Shown in pieces: positions 26,274 to 34,376 of a stretch of 64,000 nt of DNA. Source of the stretch: Clostridium grantii DSM 8605 (GTDB taxonomy: Bacteria; Bacillota; Clostridia; Clostridiales; Clostridiaceae); the NCBI RefSeq assembly GCF_900129965.1, contig NZ_FQXM01000010.1:87120-151119 (forward strand), given 5' to 3'. The notes under the pieces were generated by a model. It ran no database searches, had not been told where the DNA came from, and saw only the letters and a list, made by a program, of their open reading frames with translations. Numbering within the stretch: position 1 is the stretch's first letter; the number at the start of each line of letters is the position of its first letter. The position numbers and the translations under genes are program-made.

Positions 26274-27644
26274 ATGGAGAAAAACAGTAGAGCTAAACTT
26301 CTAGGAGAAGAAAAGGTTACAAAAGCATTGTTTAAATTGTCAGTGCCTGCAATAGTAGGAATGATGATAAATGCAATATATAATGTGGTGGATACATTTT
26401 TTGTAGGAAAATTAAATTCTACAAGTGCAACTGGTGCTGTAGCAGTTGCCTTCCCAATTTTCATGTTAATTGGTGGAGTTGGACTAACCTTTGGAATGGG
26501 AGGCGGTTCTTATATTTCAAGGCTTCTTGGAGAAAAAAAGAAACAAACAGCAGACAAAGTAGCTTCAACAACTTTATTTACAAGTCTAGCGGTTGGAATT
26601 ATATTCACAATTTTAGGTGTAATATTTTTAGAACCATTATTAAAGGCTTTTGGCTCAACAGAAACAATATTAGTATATGCTAAAGATTACACTAGAATTT
26701 TAATTTTTGGATCTGTATTTACTGTTATGAATATGACTCAAAATAATATAATTCGTGCTGAAGGTAATCCTTTGTATAGTATGATTGGAATGAGTGTAGG
26801 AGCCATTTTAAATATGATATTAGACCCTATATTTATGTTTGTATTTAATATGGGCATAACTGGAGCAGCATTAGCTACTGTTTTTGCTCAAGGAATTTCA
26901 TTTATATTTTTAAGTAGTTATTTTATAAGAAAAAAAAGTTATGTGGAGATAAGTTTAAATAATATTACTATAACAAAACATATTTACGGAGAGATAATGA
27001 AAATAGGTATTCCTACATTTGTAAGACAAACATTATCTAGTGTATCTATAAGCTTAATCAATATAGCGGCAGCTCCATATGGAGATTCAGCAGTGGCTTC
27101 TATGGGTATAGTTCTGAGGATAGTTTCATTAGGTATGTTTGTTATATTTGGATATAATCAAGGATTTCAACCTTTAGCTGGATTTAATTACGGAGCAAAA
27201 AACTTTGAGCGTTTGCATAAAGCAGTTAGGATTTCTTTGAAATTTACAACAGTATTTTCAACTTGTATAGCCTTAGTATTTATAGTTTTTGCTAATCCAA
27301 TTATAAATATATTTAGTAGTGATTCTGAAGTTATAGCAATAGGAGTAACAGCATTAAGAGCAATATGCATTTTTTTCCCCACTTTTGGATTTCAAAATGT
27401 TTATGCAACTTTGTATGTAGCTTTGGGTAAAGGGTTGGGAGCACTTATATTATCCATGTCTAGACAAGGAATATTTCTTATACCAGCTATATTAATTATG
27501 CCCAAGCTATTTAATATTAAAGGGGTTCTGTTTGCTCAAACAGTAGCAGATTTATGTACTATTATAGTAACTATAATTTTAGCCAGTTTAATTACTAGAA
27601 CACTAATAGAAGAGGAAGAAACTTATAGAAATATAGAAAATTGA
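26274..27644 (+). CDS. MATE-family efflux transporter
   Basis: A 456-residue protein with 12 hydrophobic segments, the normal MATE length. Typical motifs are LFKLSVPAIVGMMINAIYNVVDTFFVGKL near the N-terminus, FGMGGGSYISRLLGE, and GFQPLAGFNYGAKNFER in the second half. MATE proteins exchange Na+ or H+ for cationic drugs; the substrate is unknown. Ribosome site CAGGAG precedes the ATG. The leader contains a palindrome (AACTTATCCA/TGGATAAGTT, 26145-26170). Confidence 0.93.
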   Translation: MEKNSRAKLLGEEKVTKALFKLSVPAIVGMMINAIYNVVDTFFVGKLNSTSATGAVAVAFPIFMLIGGVGLTFGMGGGSYISRLLGEKKKQTADKVASTTLFTSLAVGIIFTILGVIFLEPLLKAFGSTETILVYAKDYTRILIFGSVFTVMNMTQNNIIRAEGNPLYSMIGMSVGAILNMILDPIFMFVFNMGITGAALATVFAQGISFIFLSSYFIRKKSYVEISLNNITITKHIYGEIMKIGIPTFVRQTLSSVSISLINIAAAPYGDSAVASMGIVLRIVSLGMFVIFGYNQGFQPLAGFNYGAKNFERLHKAVRISLKFTTVFSTCIALVFIVFANPIINIFSSDSEVIAIGVTALRAICIFFPTFGFQNVYATLYVALGKGLGALILSMSRQGIFLIPAILIMPKLFNIKGVLFAQTVADLCTIIVTIILASLITRTLIEEEETYRNIEN

Positions 27645-27753
27645 TAGAAATTTGTGGCTTTTGGGGGCTTAGAAGTAAAAAGATTTTCATAAATGTACAC
27701 AAAATAGATTTTAGTTTATAATAATCCTTAAGATTATTTTTTAGGAGGAAGTT

Positions 27754-28014
27754 ATGATTAAAATATCAGGTGCTTTGATTAAGAATACAAAAATAATAGC
27801 TGAAGAAATTGTAACCTCTACAGTTGAAGGTGAATATCAAGAAAAATTAAAGGAATGCATAACAGAAATTTGTTATAAACTGGATATTGAAAAACCTTAT
27901 TGGTTGCCAAGAAATTTGACGGCTTATAATAAGCACAATAAGACATTTTTTGATGAAAACAATTTTGTGGATAAGATTGATTTTGATAAGTTTATAATTG
28001 AGGAAATGGAATAG
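27754..28014 (+). CDS. Small hypothetical protein
   Basis: An 86-residue soluble protein (MIKISGALIKNTKIIAEEIV...) with a clear AGGAGG ribosome site, ending in an acidic tail. The layout ITEICYKLDIEKPYWLPRNL...FDENNFVDKIDFDKFIIEE recalls small conserved clostridial proteins of unknown function. No motif is diagnostic. It has its own leader and a hairpin at 28040-28079. Confidence 0.7.
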   Translation: MIKISGALIKNTKIIAEEIVTSTVEGEYQEKLKECITEICYKLDIEKPYWLPRNLTAYNKHNKTFFDENNFVDKIDFDKFIIEEME

Positions 28015-28039
28015 AGATAAATATAGATGGGTAAGTTGG

Positions 28040-28084
28040 AAAGAGGATAGATTTGTGTTTACATAAATCTATCCTCTTTAAATA
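28040..28084 (+). terminator. Hairpin after the 86-residue gene
   Basis: A perfect 15-bp stem, AAAGAGGATAGATTT with AAATCTATCCTCTTT. The following run (AAATAAGTTT) is only moderately T-rich, so terminator strength is uncertain. Confidence 0.55.
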
Positions 28085-28123
28085 AGTTTGATCCTGTGAA
28101 ACCATAAGACTAAAAGGAGTAAA

Positions 28124-28870
28124 CTACAATTTATTTATCATACTAGCTAAATATCCAGCACCAAAACCATTATCAATGTTTACAACACTAACTCCGCTAG
28201 CGCAACTATTAAGCATAGCCAGTAAAGCAGATAATCCTCCAAAATTAGCTCCATATCCTATACTTGTTGGTACTGCGATAACTGGTTTGTCTACTAAGCC
28301 GCCTAAAACACTAGCAAGAGCGCCTTCCATACCAGCAGCTACTATTACAACTTTTGCGCCTCTTATTATGTCTAATCTATCAAATAATCTATGAATTCCA
28401 GCAACACCTACATCTGAAATTGTAATAACATTATTACCTAGGATTTCAGCAGTTACTGAGGCTTCTTCAGCAACAGGTAAATCAGAAGTACCAGCAGTTA
28501 CAATAGCAATATAGGTATCTGGTTTTTGAATTTCATGTTTTTTTATCACAATTGTTCTTGATAAATCATTATATATTGCTTCTGGACAAATCTCTTTTAC
28601 AGCTAAATACATTTCTTTATTTGCTCTTGTTCCCAAAATATTAGAATTTTTAGTTAACATGAACTCTATTATTTTAACCACTTGATCAATAGTTTTACCC
28701 TCACAATAAATAACTTCAGGGTAACCTACTCTTAGTTCTCTATGATTATCTATTTTAGCAAAACCTAAATCTTTGAAAGGCAAGTCGGCAAGATTCTCCA
28801 TTGCCTCATCGATATCAACTACGCCATTTTTTACAGATTCAAGTAAAAATTTTAAGTCATTTGAATTCAT
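28124..28870 (-). CDS. larB: Nickel-pincer cofactor synthase LarB
   Basis: A 248-residue protein of the LarB/AIR-carboxylase-related family: an N-terminal helical segment (about 1-55), then a PurE-like domain (about 100-245) with IAIVTAGTSDLPVAEEA, GVAGIHRLFDRLD, VIVAAGMEGALASVLGGL and the C-terminal NIDNGFGAGY. LarB carboxylates the nicotinate ring of NaAD and releases AMP in making the nickel-pincer nucleotide used by lactate racemase-type enzymes. It lies 16 bases downstream of larE in one operon. larC and larA are not adjacent. Confidence 0.9.
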   Translation of the reverse strand: MNSNDLKFLLESVKNGVVDIDEAMENLADLPFKDLGFAKIDNHRELRVGYPEVIYCEGKTIDQVVKIIEFMLTKNSNILGTRANKEMYLAVKEICPEAIYNDLSRTIVIKKHEIQKPDTYIAIVTAGTSDLPVAEEASVTAEILGNNVITISDVGVAGIHRLFDRLDIIRGAKVVIVAAGMEGALASVLGGLVDKPVIAVPTSIGYGANFGGLSALLAMLNSCASGVSVVNIDNGFGAGYLASMINKL

Positions 28871-28886
28871 TACATACCCTCCATTA

Positions 28887-29693
28887 TTAATTTTCTAGAT
28901 CTAATATTGTTTCATTTAAACTTCCAACTCTATAGCCTTGTAAATCCATGGTTACGAACATAAAGCCAAATTCTTTGAATTTAACAGTGATTTTATCTAA
29001 TAGTATTTCATCAAATAAAAGTACTCTTTTATTCCTGTTAACCTCTATTCTTGCTAAATCACCATGAGAACGAACTCGTATTTCTTTGAAACCTAAAGAC
29101 ATCATATATGTTTCTGCTTTTTCGATTCTTTCAAGTTCGCTATTTTTTATTTCACTTCCATAGGGAAGTCTTGATAAAAGACAAGCATAAGCAGGTTTAT
29201 CCCAAGTTGGAAGGTTTAATTCCTTTGAAAAATTTCTTATATCAGCTTTAGTAAAGCTATTTTCCAATAAAGGACTCTTAATTTCTAATTCACGCAAAGC
29301 TTTTATTCCAGGTCTATAATCTTTTGTATCATCTAAATTAGTTCCATCTAGCACATAGCTAAAATTATTTTCTTTTGCATAATTTTTTATTAAAGAAAAT
29401 ATACCTGTTTTGCATATATAGCATCTATCCTCAGGATTAAATTTAATTGCTTCATCAAGCTGAACTTCAATAAATTCATGTTTTATATTTATATCTTTCA
29501 TTAAATCTTTAGCTTCTTCAATTTCCCATTTAGGTATAAAAGGAGATACTATAGTTACGGCTCTTGCATTTTCACCTAAAGCTTCTTCACAGGCTTTTAA
29601 CAAGAAGGTACTATCTACTCCCCCAGAAAAAGCAACCACAACACTTCCTAATTCTTTTAAATAATTTATAAGATTGGTATATTTATTTTGCAT
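28887..29693 (-). CDS. larE: LarE, ATP-dependent sulfur insertase
   Basis: A 268-residue PP-loop protein with the ATP-pyrophosphatase motif SGGVDST (23-29), a CYIC pair (91-94), and DKPAYACLLSRLPYG, in which Cys171 occupies the position of the sacrificial or cluster-binding cysteine region (Cys176 in the Lactobacillus enzyme). It adenylates a carboxylate of the LarB product and inserts sulfur. It has only one Cys in that motif. First gene of the larE-larB operon, ribosome site CGGAGG. Confidence 0.9.
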   Translation of the reverse strand: MQNKYTNLINYLKELGSVVVAFSGGVDSTFLLKACEEALGENARAVTIVSPFIPKWEIEEAKDLMKDINIKHEFIEVQLDEAIKFNPEDRCYICKTGIFSLIKNYAKENNFSYVLDGTNLDDTKDYRPGIKALRELEIKSPLLENSFTKADIRNFSKELNLPTWDKPAYACLLSRLPYGSEIKNSELERIEKAETYMMSLGFKEIRVRSHGDLARIEVNRNKRVLLFDEILLDKITVKFKEFGFMFVTMDLQGYRVGSLNETILDLEN

Positions 29694-29771
29694 TTATATC
29701 CTCCGATCAACATAAGGGTTAGTCTAACTAAGTTATAGTATATTTCTGTATTGAAAACCTTGAATACAAAA

Positions 29772-29816
29772 AAATATCCACGAAGTCAGAGTAATGAACC
29801 TTCGTGGTTTTTTATT
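29772..29816. terminator. Orphan bidirectional-type terminator between divergent genes
   Basis: CCACGAAG (29778-29785) pairs with CTTCGTGG (29800-29807), flanked by an A-run and TTTTTTATTT. It stands between the larE start (minus) and the CARF-nuclease gene (plus), with no gene ending at it, so it must end an unannotated short transcript or attenuate the plus-strand gene. Confidence 0.5.
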
Positions 29817-29991
29817 TAATATATTAGGAACTTTCATAGTTCCATAAATTTATTTTAATATATATAACAAAGGATGTAAAGGCTAATTTCTTGAGGCACA
29901 TATAAAGTAAGAGAAATAAAATTTTGATTATTCCTAATACTAAATTTATAATAAGTATAAAAGATTAAAAATTATGAAAAGGAGGTATATT

Positions 29992-31143
29992 ATGGAGTGT
30001 GAAACACTTATAAATATTATTGATGATTTTAACTATCACAATATAGTTGCATCTTTACAGGTTAAAGCCAAAAGTGTAGTTTTTATCTATAAAGGAAGTC
30101 GTAAAGAAAAAGAAATATTATCAGACTTAAAAACTTTCTATAATGAGAAAATGCCACAAATAAATTTTTGCTCTTGCATAATTGAAGAAGTTAATATGTT
30201 ATCTTTAGAAGAAATACTAGATAATTATGATAAAAACAAAACTTTAGTTAATATTTCAGGAGGAACAAAGCTACAAAGTCTTTATTTGTATAAAGCGTCT
30301 CAGAATAAGGAGTTTAAGGCAATAGTTATTCATGAAGAAAAAGATGAAATGTTAGAAATTAAAGAAAGAGATGTTCTTTTGATTCAAGATAATTTAGAAG
30401 ATTTACTAGTTTTTGATTATGTTAAAAGCAGTGGAGGTAAAATTCTTAAGGATGAATCTGAATTTGTTAAAGATGAAGGTATCAAAAAAATCATTAATTA
30501 TGTATTAGAAAATTATGAAGATTGGAAAATACTAAAGAAGGTGTTTGTAAACCCCAATATCATTAAACATAGTGAAAGTAACCCCTATTTGATTAATATA
30601 AGCCTATCTTCAAGCAATAACTATGAAAAAAATATTTTAACTAAATTTGTAAATCATATGAATAAAGAAAAAATTACAAAAGAAATTAATAGGAATAAAA
30701 ACTTAATAACTTTAAAATTTAATACCAGAGAGATAAAAAATTTTTTATTTAAGACAGGTTCATGGTTAGAGGTATTGACTCATGAAATTGTAAATGATAT
30801 TAATAGTATAAAGGATGTTAAAAGTGGTGTGGTTTTTTTGTGGGATGAAAATAATCACCATGTGAAGAATGAGATTGATGTACTAGCAACCTCAGCAGAA
30901 AAATTATTTTATATTTCTTGTAAAGATACTTCTCATTATGATGAAGATACATTAAATGAGCTTTATGTTTATAGTAAAAAAATTGGAGGGGAACAAGTTA
31001 AAAAAATATTGGTAACTACATCAGATCCTAACAAAACAAGCACCTTTTCTAGGGCAAAAGAAATGGATATAGAAATTGTGATTTTTAAGGGGAATATGCA
31101 GGATTTCAAAAACAAATTAAAAAAAGCTATAGAAGAGAATTAG
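29992..31143 (+). CDS. CARF-domain nuclease (Card1/Can2-like, DUF1887), not in a CRISPR locus
   Basis: The ATG at 29992 has AAGGAGG 7 bases upstream, so the protein has 383 residues. An N-terminal CARF-like Rossmann domain (about 1-140) carries the ligand-loop motif NISGGTK (87-93). A linker and winged-helix-like part (about 160-250) precede a PD-(D/E)xK nuclease domain: GSWLE (Glu260), NEIDVL (Asp296), ISCK (Lys311). The second acidic position of the nuclease motif is Ser309, where relatives often have Glu (ECK). Card1/Can2 enzymes cut nucleic acids when a CRISPR-made cyclic oligoadenylate binds the CARF domain, but no cas gene or array is in this window. Confidence 0.8.
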   Translation: MECETLINIIDDFNYHNIVASLQVKAKSVVFIYKGSRKEKEILSDLKTFYNEKMPQINFCSCIIEEVNMLSLEEILDNYDKNKTLVNISGGTKLQSLYLYKASQNKEFKAIVIHEEKDEMLEIKERDVLLIQDNLEDLLVFDYVKSSGGKILKDESEFVKDEGIKKIINYVLENYEDWKILKKVFVNPNIIKHSESNPYLINISLSSSNNYEKNILTKFVNHMNKEKITKEINRNKNLITLKFNTREIKNFLFKTGSWLEVLTHEIVNDINSIKDVKSGVVFLWDENNHHVKNEIDVLATSAEKLFYISCKDTSHYDEDTLNELYVYSKKIGGEQVKKILVTTSDPNKTSTFSRAKEMDIEIVIFKGNMQDFKNKLKKAIEEN

Positions 31144-31166
31144 AATATAGCTAGATGGGGGAGTTT

Positions 31167-31421
31167 ATGAAGAAGATAGCAGTACTAGGAGCAGTACTAG
31201 AGAATCCAAAAGAAAGTAGCCAAAAATTTAATGAAATATTGGCGAATTTCAAAGGTATCATAAAAGGAAGAATGGGAATACCCTTTGAAGAAGAAGATAT
31301 GTCAGTTATATCTATAATTGTAACGGGCACATTGGACCAAATAAATAGTTTGACAGGAAAATTAGGAAATATAAATGGTGTAACAGTTAAAACATCTATT
31401 TCAAAAAAAGAAGTGAACTAG
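31167..31421 (+). CDS. TM1266-family iron-only hydrogenase system regulator
   Basis: An 84-residue ACT/ferredoxin-like fold protein starting at the ATG at 31167 (GGGGGAG upstream). Family phrases are IIKGRMGIPFEEEDMSVISIIVTG and INSLTGKLGNINGVTVKTSISK. These proteins are encoded with HydEFG maturation genes and are thought to be regulators by analogy with NikR's ACT-like domain. Here it is isolated, following the CARF-nuclease gene by 23 bases, possibly in the same transcript. It indicates an [FeFe]-hydrogenase-bearing anaerobe. Confidence 0.85.
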   Translation: MKKIAVLGAVLENPKESSQKFNEILANFKGIIKGRMGIPFEEEDMSVISIIVTGTLDQINSLTGKLGNINGVTVKTSISKKEVN

Positions 31422-31456
31422 GCATTAGAATATATTAGATAATAGAAAATAAAACG

Positions 31457-31602
31457 AAAAAGCAAGGGCATATTCTATAGGAATCCCACTGTGAAACTTA
31501 ATTTATACTTGTACAAAATCTCCACGTTTATAGGAGTTTTGGACACGTATAAATTAATAGTTGAACTGGGATACCTATAAATATAAGCTTTTGCTTTTTT
31601 TT
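31457..31602. repeat. Long imperfect palindrome (about 146 bp)
   Basis: Two arms of about 65 bases, AAAAAGCAAGGGCATATT... and ...TATAAGCTTTTGCTTTTT, can pair along nearly their whole length with scattered mismatches; matching blocks include TATAGG/CCTATA, ATCCCA/TGGGAT, TTAATTTATAC/GTATAAATTAA and ACAAAA/TTTTGG, and the apex is CTCC-ACGTTTATA-GGAG. It ends in a T8 run on the plus strand. It may be a MITE-like element, a structured RNA with built-in terminator, or a site linked to the ParM system 100 bases downstream. Confidence 0.6.
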
Positions 31603-31622
31603 GTGTTTTTACATAAAATGTA

Positions 31623-31651
31623 TTTACTAATTTATTCCAATAGATTATAAT
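31623..31651 (+). promoter_or_regulatory. Promoter of the parM-like operon
   Basis: TTTACT (31623-31628) and TATAAT (31646-31651) with a 17-base spacer, about 55 bases before the ATG at 31706. Confidence 0.45.
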
Positions 31652-31705
31652 GTAATAAATTGGGATTAAAGTTATTATGGTACAAAACCTTAGGAGGAGA
31701 AATTG

Positions 31706-32803
31706 ATGGGAAATTCAAATGTTAGCACAAATTCAAATGTTAGTACAAATTCAAATGTTGGTTTAAAAACTCAACTTGCTGGTAATTTTACAGTACAAGT
31801 TATTGATGATGGGTATGCAGATACTAAATCAAAATCAGAGGACTCAACTATGTTTATTACACCTTCCTATGTAACAGCATGGAGGCCTTATTATGATAAA
31901 GATAGCGATTTGAAACAATCACCTAAAAGTAATTTAAGTAGGATAGAGACTGAGGTAAATGGAACAAAATTTTTAGTTGGTGAATGTGCGGTAAAACAAG
32001 ATAGAGCACTTCAATGGAATGGAGCTTTGGATAAACATAATGATACATCTTTTGATGTTTTATTAAAAACACATCTCGCATTGATGGCAGACAAGCCTAT
32101 GAGCAGAGTTAAGTTAGTTATGGGATTACCAGTAAAAGCTTGTTTGGATCAAGAAAGAATAGAAAAAATGAAAGCTAGAATTATTAGACAACATGAAGTA
32201 TCTATGAAATTATATGGAATGAAAGATTATGAGAATAAAATAATAAAAATTGAGGATTTAATTATCAAAGCACAACCACATGGTACATTATGTGACCTTA
32301 TATTAGATAACAAAGGGGAAATTATTAATAAAGAACTAGCTAGAAAAGTTAATGCTATTTCAGACATAGGAGGGAAAACACATAACTTGTACTTAGTAGA
32401 TACGTTAGAACCTTTATCAGATTATTGTGATACTAAAAATAGTGGTATGTATACAGCATATATGTGGATAAAGGATTATATAGAACAGGAATTACATTTA
32501 AGTGTAGCAGATGGACAAATACAGTATATCGTTGCGGCAGGACAAATAAAAGGATATGATTTAACCCCTATTATAAAAAAAGCTTATTCTACTTTGGCAA
32601 AAAGAATTATTTTAGAGATACAAACTGTATGGGCAGATGCATTTCCTTTTATAGATAATTACATATTTACAGGCGGAGGGTCTGCAGCTTTAAGACCTTA
32701 TCTTGAAGAAGAATTTAAAAATGCAATTTTTTTAAGCCGAACTCAAAACCCATCTGGTTTATTTAAACAAGGAATTAGAAGATGGAAACGGACTGTAGGG
32801 TAA
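31706..32803 (+). CDS. ParM-like actin ATPase
   Basis: A 365-residue protein starting at the ATG at 31706 (AGGAGGAG upstream). Actin-fold motifs are present: phosphate-1 loop VIDDGYADTKSK near residues 32-43, LVMGLPVKACLDQ (about 137-149), phosphate-2 AISDIGGKTHNLYLVD (about 227-242), and adenosine loop YIFTGGGSAALRPYLEEEF (about 322-340). Such proteins polymerise to push DNA apart in plasmid partition. The N-terminus carries an extra Asn/Ser-rich tail of three near-identical 18-base repeats (NSNVST). It forms an operon with a ParR-like gene 20 bases downstream. The setting is chromosomal in style. Confidence 0.82.
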   Translation: MGNSNVSTNSNVSTNSNVGLKTQLAGNFTVQVIDDGYADTKSKSEDSTMFITPSYVTAWRPYYDKDSDLKQSPKSNLSRIETEVNGTKFLVGECAVKQDRALQWNGALDKHNDTSFDVLLKTHLALMADKPMSRVKLVMGLPVKACLDQERIEKMKARIIRQHEVSMKLYGMKDYENKIIKIEDLIIKAQPHGTLCDLILDNKGEIINKELARKVNAISDIGGKTHNLYLVDTLEPLSDYCDTKNSGMYTAYMWIKDYIEQELHLSVADGQIQYIVAAGQIKGYDLTPIIKKAYSTLAKRIILEIQTVWADAFPFIDNYIFTGGGSAALRPYLEEEFKNAIFLSRTQNPSGLFKQGIRRWKRTVG

Positions 32804-32823
32804 AAAGCAAAAGGAGGAAGATT

Positions 32824-33186
32824 ATGCAAATATCCCTTTACATTGGAAATAAAAGAAAGAAAGATAGGATAGTTAATAAAGAGCTATTTAAGTTTACAGA
32901 AGGAGATAGAAGTTCTAGGATAAAGGATTTGATCTTAAAAGGATTAATATTTGAAGGTAATAAGGATATAGATGAAGAACTTTTAGATATAAGATACATG
33001 ATGGGATTAAATGTAGAAGTTAAAACAGTTAAAAATACTAAGAATGCTTTTAAAGTTAGTACTGAAGAAGAAATAAAAGGAAAAATCAGCGTTGAAAATT
33101 TAAAGGAAATACAACCTGATTTTAAAGACATCAAAATCCAAAATTCCAGTTTGTTGAATGATACTGATTTGGAAAAAAGAATATAG
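32824..33186 (+). CDS. ParR-like partner of the actin ATPase (putative)
   Basis: A 120-residue basic protein starting at the ATG at 32824 (AAAGGAGG upstream). The N-terminal part MQISLYIGNKRKKDRIVNKELFKF...SSRIKDLILKGLIFEGN has a short strand then helices, like ribbon-helix-helix adaptors; the C-terminal part is acidic and could contact the filament. Identification rests mainly on its position directly behind the actin gene and its size. It is followed by an inverted repeat AAGGCAGATT/AAATCTGCCTT (33192-33217) without a good T-run. Confidence 0.55.
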   Translation: MQISLYIGNKRKKDRIVNKELFKFTEGDRSSRIKDLILKGLIFEGNKDIDEELLDIRYMMGLNVEVKTVKNTKNAFKVSTEEEIKGKISVENLKEIQPDFKDIKIQNSSLLNDTDLEKRI

Positions 33187-33383
33187 TCAAAAAGGCAGAT
33201 TAATTAAATCTGCCTTACCCTATAAGGATTAAATAACCTGAAACAGAATAAAGCATATTCATGCAGATTATAATTAACCATTAAATAGAATACCCAATTT
33301 TTTTGACCTCTATTCAAAAAAAAGAAAAATATATGATATAATTAATATAATATTTTATGACGTAATGTTTAGGGAGTTAAATA

Positions 33384-34337
33384 ATGAAGATAACTAATAG
33401 GGTTATTTTATCAACTGCAATTATTTTGTTAGTAAATATTATTAGTGTTCCAATAGCTACCATTATAGGAGTAAAAATAATTCAACACAATATAGATAGT
33501 AAGGAAATTATAAATATAATAAAAATAATATATCCCATTGTAGCAGTAATATTGATTTTAAATATAATGGTTATAGTTGTAGTATTTTCAAACTTAATAA
33601 AAAAAATGAGGAATCTTACTAAGGCAACTAAAGAAAGATTAGATTTTATATCTCAAGGGAACTATAATTTTAGAATGGATTATACAGGATATGAGGAGTT
33701 TGATAGTACTAATAAATATATAAATAAACTTGTTGATGAAGTAGAGAATAAAATAGCAGACCTTCAGCAAAGTACTTTTGCTACTATTGATTTACTTACA
33801 GCAACATTAGAAGCTAAGGATCCTTATACTAAAGGGCATTCTGTAAGGGTTGCTGAGTATTCATTTAGAATTTGTAAGGAAATGGTATTGGACGATAGAT
33901 ATACTGAAAAATTAGTACATTCTGCATTATTACATGATATTGGGAAAATTGGAGTTCATGAAGATATTTTAAATAAGCCATCTAGATTATCAAATGATGA
34001 GTATGACAAGGTGAAACAGCATCCAGTAATAGCTGCACAAATTTTGTCAGAATATGATGCTTTTAAAGATTTAAATGAAATCGTTATAGCTCATCATGAA
34101 AGATATGATGGAGAAGGGTATCCTAATGGATTAAAAGAAAAAGAAATTCCTTTAGGTGCTAGAATACTAGCTGTGGCAGATACTTTTGATGCTGTGACCT
34201 CAGATAGAGTCTATAGAAAAGGAATGTCTTTAGAGGAAGCAAAGAAAATATTAATAGAAGAAAAAGGAAATCAATTTGATCCTTATATAGTAGATGCTTT
34301 CTTGCGTATAGTAGATGATATAAAACTTGACAATTAA
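33384..34337 (+). CDS. Membrane HD-GYP phosphodiesterase
   Basis: 317 residues: two membrane segments (about 7-32 and 48-71), a HAMP-like region (about 72-125), a short coiled coil, and an HD-GYP domain (about 130-312). Catalytic signatures are intact: HD at 184-185 (LLHDIGKIGV), HHE at 237-239, GYP at 245-247 (HHERYDGEGYP), and VADTFDAVTSDRVYR. It should degrade c-di-GMP (or a related cyclic dinucleotide) to linear product and GMP, opposing the two GGDEF proteins of the window. Monocistronic, with a strong terminator at 34336. Confidence 0.93.
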   Translation: MKITNRVILSTAIILLVNIISVPIATIIGVKIIQHNIDSKEIINIIKIIYPIVAVILILNIMVIVVVFSNLIKKMRNLTKATKERLDFISQGNYNFRMDYTGYEEFDSTNKYINKLVDEVENKIADLQQSTFATIDLLTATLEAKDPYTKGHSVRVAEYSFRICKEMVLDDRYTEKLVHSALLHDIGKIGVHEDILNKPSRLSNDEYDKVKQHPVIAAQILSEYDAFKDLNEIVIAHHERYDGEGYPNGLKEKEIPLGARILAVADTFDAVTSDRVYRKGMSLEEAKKILIEEKGNQFDPYIVDAFLRIVDDIKLDN

Positions 34338-34376
34338 AAAAGGAATGCTGAATTAGTTATTCAGCATTCCTTTTTT
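34336..34376. terminator. Bidirectional terminator
   Basis: AAAAAAGGAATGCTGAA pairs perfectly with TTCAGCATTCCTTTTTT; it ends the HD-GYP gene (plus) and the ABC operon (minus). Confidence 0.8.

Noticed and set aside
31706..33186. Window considered to be a plasmid because of the ParM-like pair
   Set aside because: No replication gene is present and the neighbours (metA, pepD, larE/B, sporulation and signalling genes) are chromosomal in type.
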